NCBI GenBank assembly: GCA_045542335.1
Contig: JAZQKV010000013.1
Coordinates: 1-28,741, forward strand
Length of the DNA stretch: 28,741 nt
Reading direction: 5' to 3'
DNA from: CAKSUT01 sp045542335
GTDB taxonomy: Bacteria; Bacillota; Clostridia; Oscillospirales; CAG-382
Shown here: in pieces, positions 23,448 through 28,741 of the stretch
Position numbering within the stretch: position 1 is the stretch's first letter
How the letters are laid out: each line of letters starts with the position of its first letter
Notes under the pieces: model-generated
Databases searched by the model: none
What the model was told of the DNA's origin: nothing
Seen by the model: the letters and a program-made list of their open reading frames with translations, nothing else
Translations under genes and position numbers: made by a program

Positions 23448-24668
23448 TTATAAGATGTCTTCTTTTGCACCCGAAATAAGACCGTCTATAAACTGCTTTG
23501 CGGCTCGTGCAGAGCGTGTGCCACGCATGAGGGCGAAGCGTTCAGCAACAATGTCGAGCTTTTCGGGAGTGTATATGATGCCATGCTCGTCAGCAAGATG
23601 GTGGACAATGTCAAGATATGTTTTCTTGTCAGGACGGCAGAAGGTTATCTGAATACCGAAACGCTCGGACAGGGAAATGATTTCCTGCATAGTGTCGTTA
23701 CGGTGAACATCGTCGCCCTCACGGTCAGAAAACTTTTCTTTTACAAGATGACGACGGTTGCTTGTTGCGTAAATTACAACGTTACCCGATTTTGCCGAAA
23801 CAGAACCCTCGAGAATTGCCTTGAGTGCGCTGAAATTGTCATCGTCCTTGGCAAAGGAAAGGTCATCAATGAAAAGAATGAACTTGAGGGGATTGAGGGT
23901 CAGCTCGTCGAGAATTGCAGGAATCTCTCGAAGCTGTTCCTTGCGGATTTCAAGGATGCGAAGTCCCTCGTTGTAAAGTTCGTTGACAACCGCCTTGATT
24001 GTTGAGGATTTTCCTGTGCCGGCATCGCCTGTCAGCAGAATGTTTGCAGCGGGTTTGCCCTCAAGAAGAGCCTTGGTGTTGTCCATGATTATGCCCTGCT
24101 CACGCTTGTAGTCAATAAGCTGAGAAAGGCGTGTGTCATCGGGATTTTTGACAGGCACGATTTTGTTTTCACGGTCAATATAAAACATATGAAACTTCGC
24201 ATAAATGCCATAGCCGTATTTTCCGATGTTTTCAACTCTGTGCTTATAGTCCTCGGCAAGGTTTACGCTTTCGCTCTCCCATTCGGGAAGATAGCCGTCC
24301 CATGTGTCAATACCTTTGCGAAGAAGCATCGGCGTAAGCTCTGCCACCTGTTGAAGAATGGCAAGCTCCGATTCAACTGCCTTTTTTAGCGACTCCGACG
24401 GCTCTTTTCCCATTCCGATGCACTTGTTATAAACATTTTCGTCCTCGTTGACGGCACTATTGACAAACTTTGCAAGGCTTTTTTTGCCCGAAGCATAGAG
24501 AGCCGAAACAAAGGCAGAATATTTGTCAACACGGCTGAACATGGGTGCATCCGCTTCAAGGGAGTCAAGATACTCAGAAAGCCTTGCAAACACCGGCTCG
24601 CAAAGAAGTGCTCTGAAAACGGTCAGCGAATGAAGATTTACGGAGAGATTGTGTAAATTTGTGTTCAT
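23448..24668 (-). CDS. DUF815 family AAA+ ATPase
   Basis: A 406-residue protein of the DUF815 family (PF05673). The C-terminal half is an AAA+ ATPase core: Walker A GDAGTGKSS (214-222), Walker B ILFIDDLSF (264-272), a sensor-1-like YATSNRRHLV (300-309) and FSDREGDDVH, all typical of this family. The N-terminal half is predicted helical and specific to the family. No membrane segment or signal peptide is seen. Its substrate is unknown; related AAA+ proteins remodel or load other proteins. The start lies 18 nt behind the ilvD stop on the same strand, and a strong terminator follows, so it is likely the last gene of the ilv transcription unit. Confidence 0.93.
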   Translation of the reverse strand: MNTNLHNLSVNLHSLTVFRALLCEPVFARLSEYLDSLEADAPMFSRVDKYSAFVSALYASGKKSLAKFVNSAVNEDENVYNKCIGMGKEPSESLKKAVESELAILQQVAELTPMLLRKGIDTWDGYLPEWESESVNLAEDYKHRVENIGKYGYGIYAKFHMFYIDRENKIVPVKNPDDTRLSQLIDYKREQGIIMDNTKALLEGKPAANILLTGDAGTGKSSTIKAVVNELYNEGLRILEIRKEQLREIPAILDELTLNPLKFILFIDDLSFAKDDDNFSALKAILEGSVSAKSGNVVIYATSNRRHLVKEKFSDREGDDVHRNDTMQEIISLSERFGIQITFCRPDKKTYLDIVHHLADEHGIIYTPEKLDIVAERFALMRGTRSARAAKQFIDGLISGAKEDIL

Positions 24669-24686
24669 TTGAGTTCCTCGGTGTTA

Positions 24687-26342
24687 TTATTTAAGAATTG
24701 CGCCCTCAGCGCCGCTTGAAACAAGAGCCGCATAACGCTTGAGATAGCCCGAAAGCTCCTTTGTTTTGGGAACAAAATTCTTCATTCGTTCGTCAAGGAC
24801 ACTTTGCTCAACCTTGAGTTCGAGCTTATTTTCGGGAATATTGATGCTTATAATATCACCCTCGCAAACAACGCCTATAAGACCGCCGCTTGCCGCCTCG
24901 GGTGAAACGTGACCGATGCAAGCACCTCTTGTTGCTCCGCTGAAACGGCCGTCTGTGATAAGCGCAACGCTGCTTCCAAGACCCATTCCCATAATTGCGG
25001 AGGTGGGATTGAGCATTTCACGCATACCCGGACCGCCCTTGGGACCCTCATATCTGATGACAACAACATCGCCGGGATTGATTTTTCCTGCGTTGATTGC
25101 CGCCTGTGCATCCTCCTCACATTCAAAAACCCTCGCCGGACCCTCGTGAACAAGCATCTCCGGCGCAACTGCAGAACGCTTTACGACGCTTCCGTCGGGC
25201 GCAAGGTTGCCGCGAAGAACCGCAATTCCGCCTGTTTCGCTGAAAGGATTTTCAATGGGGCGAATGACGTTTGTGTCAAGGTTGATGGCGTTTTTGATGT
25301 TTTCGCCAACGGTTTTGCCTGTTACGGTTATGCAGTCAAGGTTGATAAGGTCTTTCTTTGAAAGCTCATTCATAACGGCGTAAACACCGCCTGCCTCATC
25401 AAGCTCCTCCATGTAGGTGTGACCTGCAGGGGCAAGGTGACAAAGATTGGGTGTTTTGGCACTTATGGAGTTGGCAATATCAAGGTTAATTTCAATGCCA
25501 CATTCGTGGGCAATTGCAGGAAGATGAAGCATACTGTTTGTTGAACAGCCGAGAGCCATGTCAACGGTAAGCGCATTGTAAAAGGCATCCTTGGTCATGA
25601 TGTCACGGGGGCGAATATCTTTTTTAAGCATCTCCATAACAGCCATGCCTGCGTGCTTTGCAAGCTCAATTCTGCGAGAATAAACCGCAGGAATTGTGCC
25701 GTTTCCGGCAAGTCCCATTCCGAGAACTTCTGTCAGGCAGTTCATTGAGTTTGCCGTGTACATACCCGAGCAAGAGCCGCAGGAGGGACAGGTTTTACAC
25801 TCATATTCCTGGAGCTTTTCAAGGTCGATTTTGCCGGCGTTATACTGACCAACAGCCTCTGAAATGGAAGAAAAGCTTGTCTTTTTGCCGTCGATGTGAC
25901 CTGCAAGCATTGGACCGCCACTTACAAAAACAGTTGGTATATTGAGCCTTGCCGCAGCCATAAGAAGACCGGGAACGTTTTTGTCGCAGTTCGGAACCAT
26001 GACAAGTGCGTCAAAACCGTGGGCAAGGGTCATCGCCTCGGTTGAGTCTGCGATAAGGTCACGGGTGACAAGGGAATACTTCATTCCACGGTGTCCCATT
26101 GCGATGCCGTCGCAAACCGCAATTGCAGGAAATACAACGGGATTTCCGCCTGCCATTGCAACTCCCATGCGCACAGCCTCAACTATTTTGTCGATGTTCA
26201 TGTGACCGGGAACAATTTCGTTATATGAGCTTACAATTCCAACCATCGGGCGGTTGATTTCCTCGTTGGTCATGCCAAGAGCATGATAAAGTGCTCTGTG
26301 AGGGGCATTCTGAGGTCCGTTTTTAAGTGCGTCACTTACCAT
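24687..26342 (-). CDS. ilvD: Dihydroxy-acid dehydratase
   Basis: A complete 551-residue enzyme that removes water from 2,3-dihydroxy-isovalerate and 2,3-dihydroxy-3-methylvalerate to give the keto acids for valine and isoleucine. The iron-sulfur and active-site cysteines are in PNCDKNVPG (Cys119) and CPSCGSCSGMYTANSMNCLTE (Cys191). VRYEGPKGGPGM-type and ITDGRFSGATRGACIGHVSPEA blocks near the C-terminus carry the catalytic serine region. GAGGTG lies upstream of the ATG. It follows ilvC after a 206-nt gap that contains its own likely promoter and an inverted repeat, so it may be regulated separately from ilvB-N-C while still sharing their strand. Confidence 0.98.
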   Translation of the reverse strand: MVSDALKNGPQNAPHRALYHALGMTNEEINRPMVGIVSSYNEIVPGHMNIDKIVEAVRMGVAMAGGNPVVFPAIAVCDGIAMGHRGMKYSLVTRDLIADSTEAMTLAHGFDALVMVPNCDKNVPGLLMAAARLNIPTVFVSGGPMLAGHIDGKKTSFSSISEAVGQYNAGKIDLEKLQEYECKTCPSCGSCSGMYTANSMNCLTEVLGMGLAGNGTIPAVYSRRIELAKHAGMAVMEMLKKDIRPRDIMTKDAFYNALTVDMALGCSTNSMLHLPAIAHECGIEINLDIANSISAKTPNLCHLAPAGHTYMEELDEAGGVYAVMNELSKKDLINLDCITVTGKTVGENIKNAINLDTNVIRPIENPFSETGGIAVLRGNLAPDGSVVKRSAVAPEMLVHEGPARVFECEEDAQAAINAGKINPGDVVVIRYEGPKGGPGMREMLNPTSAIMGMGLGSSVALITDGRFSGATRGACIGHVSPEAASGGLIGVVCEGDIISINIPENKLELKVEQSVLDERMKNFVPKTKELSGYLKRYAALVSSGAEGAILK

Positions 26343-26365
26343 TTATAACACCTCTGTATCTGTTT

Positions 26366-26399
26366 AATAACAAAAAGTTTTTGCGCTTTTGTTATTATA
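26366..26399 (-). promoter_or_regulatory. ilvD -10 box overlapped by a perfect inverted repeat
   Basis: On the - strand, TATAAT lies at 26399-26394. AATAACAAAA (26366-26375) and TTTTGTTATT (26387-26396) are perfect 10-bp inverted arms with an 11-nt spacer; the right arm overlaps the -10 and the repeat spans the predicted start of transcription. No good -35 is seen. The repeat could be an operator or a leader hairpin. Confidence 0.4.
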
Positions 26400-26492
26400 A
26401 ATGTTGGAACGGGTCTTTGCCCGTCCTCATTTTAAGTTAAAGTATTTTAAATTTTCTTTGGTTTTATTGCAGAAAACTTATTCGCCTGATTA

Positions 26493-26538
26493 CTGCACCA
26501 GTGTGGTGTGGTTTTTAAAGCTTAGTTTTGTGGTGCAG
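26493..26538 (-). repeat. Inverted repeat CTGCACCA / TGGTGCAG behind ilvC
   Basis: Perfect 8-bp arms (26493-26500 and 26531-26538) enclose 30 nt, 10 nt beyond the ilvC stop. No T-run follows, so it is not a clear terminator; it may shape the 3' end of the ilvB-N-C message. Confidence 0.35.
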
Positions 26539-26548
26539 AGTCACGCTA

Positions 26549-27565
26549 TTAGTTGTTGATAAGCTTTTCTTCGTCGTTCCAGCTGTAAAGCTCACGGATT
26601 TCCTTGCCCACTACCTCGGAGGAGTGTTCAGCGGCGAGCTTGCGCATAGCCTTGAAGTGTACCTGGCTTCCTGCGTCGGACATATCAAGAAGGAAGTCTT
26701 TTGCAAAAGTGCCGTCCTGAATGTCGGAAAGAATCTTCTTCATTGTCTTCTTGGTTTCCTCGGTGATAATCTTGGGTCCTGTGATATAGTCGCCGTATTC
26801 AGCGGTGTTGGAGATTGAATATCTCATTCCTGCAAAACCACTCTGATAAATGAGGTCAACAATGAGCTTCATTTCGTGGATACATTCAAAGTAAGCATTT
26901 CTGGGGTCATAGCCTGCTTCAACGAGAGTTTCGTAGCCTGCCTGCATAAGTGCGCAAACACCGCCGCAAAGAACAGCCTGCTCACCAAAGAGGTCAGTTT
27001 CGGTTTCTGTGCGGAAGGTTGTTTCAAGAACGCCTGCTCTTGCGCCGCCGATACCGAGTGCATATGCAAGACCGATGTCAAGTGCATCGCCTGTTGCGTC
27101 CTGCTCAATTGCGATGAGGCAGGGAACACCCTTGCCAACCTGATACTCGCTTCTTACGGTATGTCCGGGACCCTTGGGGGCAACCATGATTACGTTTACA
27201 TTCTTGGGAGGCTTGATGCAGCCGAAGTGAATGTTGAAGCCGTGTGCAAAAGCAAGTGTTTTGCCCTCGGTGAGATGAGGCTCAATGCTTTCCTTGTAAA
27301 GCTGTGCCTGCTTTTCGTCGTTTATGAGAATCATGATGAGGTCTGCGTTTTTCGCTGCATCTGCCGCTGTCATAACCTTGAGACCCTGTGCCTCTGCCTT
27401 TGCCCAACTCTTGCTTCCCTCATAAAGTCCGACGATTACATCAACGCCGCTGTCCTTGAGGTTGAGAGCGTGAGCGTGGCCCTGTGAGCCATAGCCGATG
27501 ATTGCAACGGTCTTGCCGCTGAGTTTCTGAAGATCGCAGTCCTGCTGATAAAAAATTCTTGCCAT
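26549..27565 (-). CDS. ilvC: Ketol-acid reductoisomerase
   Basis: A 338-residue class I ketol-acid reductoisomerase that converts acetolactate or acetohydroxybutyrate to the dihydroxy acid, using magnesium and a nicotinamide cofactor. The Rossmann motif IGYGSQGHAHALNLKDSG begins near residue 23, and the following GLYEGSKSW loop has the serines of NADPH-type enzymes. VAPKGPGHTVRSEY (128-141), the metal ligands Asp191 and Glu195 (TDLFGEQ), and Glu227/Glu231 (FECIHEM) are present. The start MARIFYQQDCDL at 27565 fits the family and has AGAAGGA upstream; the reading frame continues upstream into ilvN but that extension is not protein-like. It lies 58 nt behind ilvN. Confidence 0.98.
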   Translation of the reverse strand: MARIFYQQDCDLQKLSGKTVAIIGYGSQGHAHALNLKDSGVDVIVGLYEGSKSWAKAEAQGLKVMTAADAAKNADLIMILINDEKQAQLYKESIEPHLTEGKTLAFAHGFNIHFGCIKPPKNVNVIMVAPKGPGHTVRSEYQVGKGVPCLIAIEQDATGDALDIGLAYALGIGGARAGVLETTFRTETETDLFGEQAVLCGGVCALMQAGYETLVEAGYDPRNAYFECIHEMKLIVDLIYQSGFAGMRYSISNTAEYGDYITGPKIITEETKKTMKKILSDIQDGTFAKDFLLDMSDAGSQVHFKAMRKLAAEHSSEVVGKEIRELYSWNDEEKLINN

Positions 27566-27623
27566 TATAGTGTTCCTTCTTTCATAAATTGTCTTTTGTA
27601 TTTTTGGGTTTCCCCTTTGTTTA

Positions 27624-28130
27624 TTAAAGAATGTTTGATTTGCGGATTGTGTTGCTTCCTCTTTCAAGGGCAACAATGCCGGTACGGCAGATTTCAAGTA
27701 TTTCGTAATCACGCATGAGGTCAATGAAAGCGTTGATTCTTCCGCTGTCCTCAGAGAGCTGCATGACTATTGATTCCTTGGTGTAGTCAACGGTTTTTGC
27801 GCCGAAAGCGTCTGCTGCCGCCTTGATGTCATCTCTGACTTGGGGGTCGTTTTTCATTTTGATGAGCATAAGCTCACGGCTTATTGAAGTTGAATTGTCA
27901 AGCTCTTTGATCGAGCAAACGTCCGGGAGCTTGTAAAGCTGATTGACAAGCTGTTCCTTGGTTGTGCTTTCGCCGTCGAAGCTGACTGTAATACGGGAAA
28001 AATCCTCGGAATCGGTTTCGCTAACCGTGAGGCTGTCAATATTGAAGCTTCTGCGTCGGAACATACTTGTGACACGGTTTAGCACACCGAATTGGTTGCG
28101 GACAAGAACTGCAATTGTGTAATTTCGCAT
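27624..28130 (-). CDS. ilvN: Acetolactate synthase small regulatory subunit
   Basis: A 168-residue regulatory subunit that activates the large subunit and gives valine feedback inhibition. The N-terminal ACT domain (about residues 1-75) shows YTIAVLVRNQFGVLNRVTSMF and RRRSFNIDSLTVSETD, which carry the valine-binding loop. The C-terminal domain ends with LMRDYEILEICRTGIVALERG, typical of IlvN/IlvH. The ATG at 28130 is chosen: it lies 1 nt after the ilvB stop (TAATATG), so translation is coupled. A GTG at 28139, overlapping ilvB, is an alternative that would add three residues. Confidence 0.96.
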   Translation of the reverse strand: MRNYTIAVLVRNQFGVLNRVTSMFRRRSFNIDSLTVSETDSEDFSRITVSFDGESTTKEQLVNQLYKLPDVCSIKELDNSTSISRELMLIKMKNDPQVRDDIKAAADAFGAKTVDYTKESIVMQLSEDSGRINAFIDLMRDYEILEICRTGIVALERGSNTIRKSNIL

Positions 28131-28131
28131 A

Positions 28132-28741
28132 TTATTCACCCACTTTCACAATTATATCGTCCATAGAGCCACCCGGGGGAAGCATGGGAAGAACAAATTC
28201 GTCCTTTTCAATGTAGCAGTCAATCACATAGGGGGCTTTTGCCGCAAAGGCACGCTCAAGTGCCGCATCAAGTCCCTCAAGGGTGTCAACCGCCTCGCCA
28301 TCTGCGCCGAAAGCCTTTGCAAGAGCTGTAAAATCTGTCTTGCGGTTGAGAATGGTGTTTGAATAATGCTTGTCAAAGAAAAGTGTCTGCCATTGGCGCA
28401 CCATTCCAAGCACGCCGTTGTTCATGATGAGAACAATTACAGGCATATTGTTTGAAACGGCGGTTGCAAGCTCATTGAGGCACATTCCGAAGCTTCCGTC
28501 GCCTGTTACAAGAACGGCTGTTTCGCCTGTGCCGACCTGCGCACCCATTGCCGCACCAAGACCAAAGCCCATTGTTCCAAGACCACCGCTTGAAATAAAG
28601 CGGCGAGTTGTCTTGAAGTTAAGATATTGCGCCGACCACATCTGATGTTGACCAACGTCTGTTGCAACGGGAGTTGCCTTGCCGAGATGTTTATTGAGCG
28701 TCATAATGGCGTTTTTGGGGGTAAGAAGTCGGGGGCCAAGC
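28132..28741 (-). CDS. ilvB: Acetolactate synthase large subunit (partial, C-terminal part)
   Basis: Only the last 202 codons are in the window; the gene runs off the right edge in frame, reading LGPRLLTPKNAI before the first visible Met. This is the thiamine-diphosphate-binding domain: FISSGGLGTMGFGLGAAMGA, the GDGSFGM-to-NN cofactor motif (VTGDGSFGMCLNELATAV, then IMNNGVLGMVRQWQ) and the C-terminal PYVIDCYIEKDEFVLPMLPPGG, all characteristic of acetohydroxyacid synthase. The enzyme condenses pyruvate into acetolactate, the first step of valine and leucine synthesis. It is directly coupled to ilvN, and the - strand order ilvB-ilvN-ilvC-ilvD is a standard operon. Confidence 0.96.
   Translation of the reverse strand, partial: LGPRLLTPKNAIMTLNKHLGKATPVATDVGQHQMWSAQYLNFKTTRRFISSGGLGTMGFGLGAAMGAQVGTGETAVLVTGDGSFGMCLNELATAVSNNMPVIVLIMNNGVLGMVRQWQTLFFDKHYSNTILNRKTDFTALAKAFGADGEAVDTLEGLDAALERAFAAKAPYVIDCYIEKDEFVLPMLPPGGSMDDIIVKVGE

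Overview
The window looks like a chromosomal segment of an anaerobic Clostridia-type Firmicute, probably a gut member of the Oscillospirales or a related order. The basis is family content (DUF1540, DUF1015, DUF815, NusG domain II and Gx transporter families), strong AAGGAG-type ribosome binding sites, TTGAAA-N17-TATAAT promoters, and an L-fucose isomerase that fits use of mucin or host sugars. The species cannot be named from sequence alone. No tRNA, rRNA, CRISPR array or transposase was seen.

Layout, left to right. Positions 1-566 hold no convincing gene but contain two and a half copies of a hairpin-rich repeat whose stems co-vary. A strong promoter (567-595) then drives a two-gene holin/amidase lysis cassette (680-1757, + strand), followed by a long perfect hairpin. 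Everything from 2028 to 12545 is on the - strand. In transcription order it contains DUF1015; an EcoRV-like restriction endonuclease and its adenine methyltransferase; valS only 34 nt downstream; a terminator; an MBL-fold hydrolase overlapping a NusG-II membrane protein; a second promoter; a Gx transporter coupled to a lipoprotein ApbE flavin transferase; and fucI. The NusG-II/Gx/ApbE trio resembles part of flavin-based extracellular electron transfer loci (EetA/EetB/FmnB-like), although no other component of such a pathway is visible here.

The centre is dominated by one 9.9-kb gene (12893-22762, + strand). It encodes a secreted protein of about 3,289 residues made of ten copies of a beta-sandwich-like module interleaved with parallel beta-helix-like stretches, including a large internal tandem duplication. 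It has its own strong promoter and terminator and no recognisable wall anchor. It shares a 251-nt divergent intergenic region with DUF1015, in which the same motif (TTTTTGTGC) occurs as two inverted pairs.

The right third is on the - strand: a partial ilvB at the window edge, then ilvN, ilvC, ilvD (branched-chain amino acid biosynthesis), with a DUF815 AAA+ ATPase 18 nt behind ilvD, a terminator, and a two-domain cysteine-rich DUF1540 protein. The parts most deserving a second look are the giant modular protein and its candidate operator, the EcoRV-type system placed directly before the essential valS, the structured repeats with covariation at the left end, and the flavin-transfer trio.
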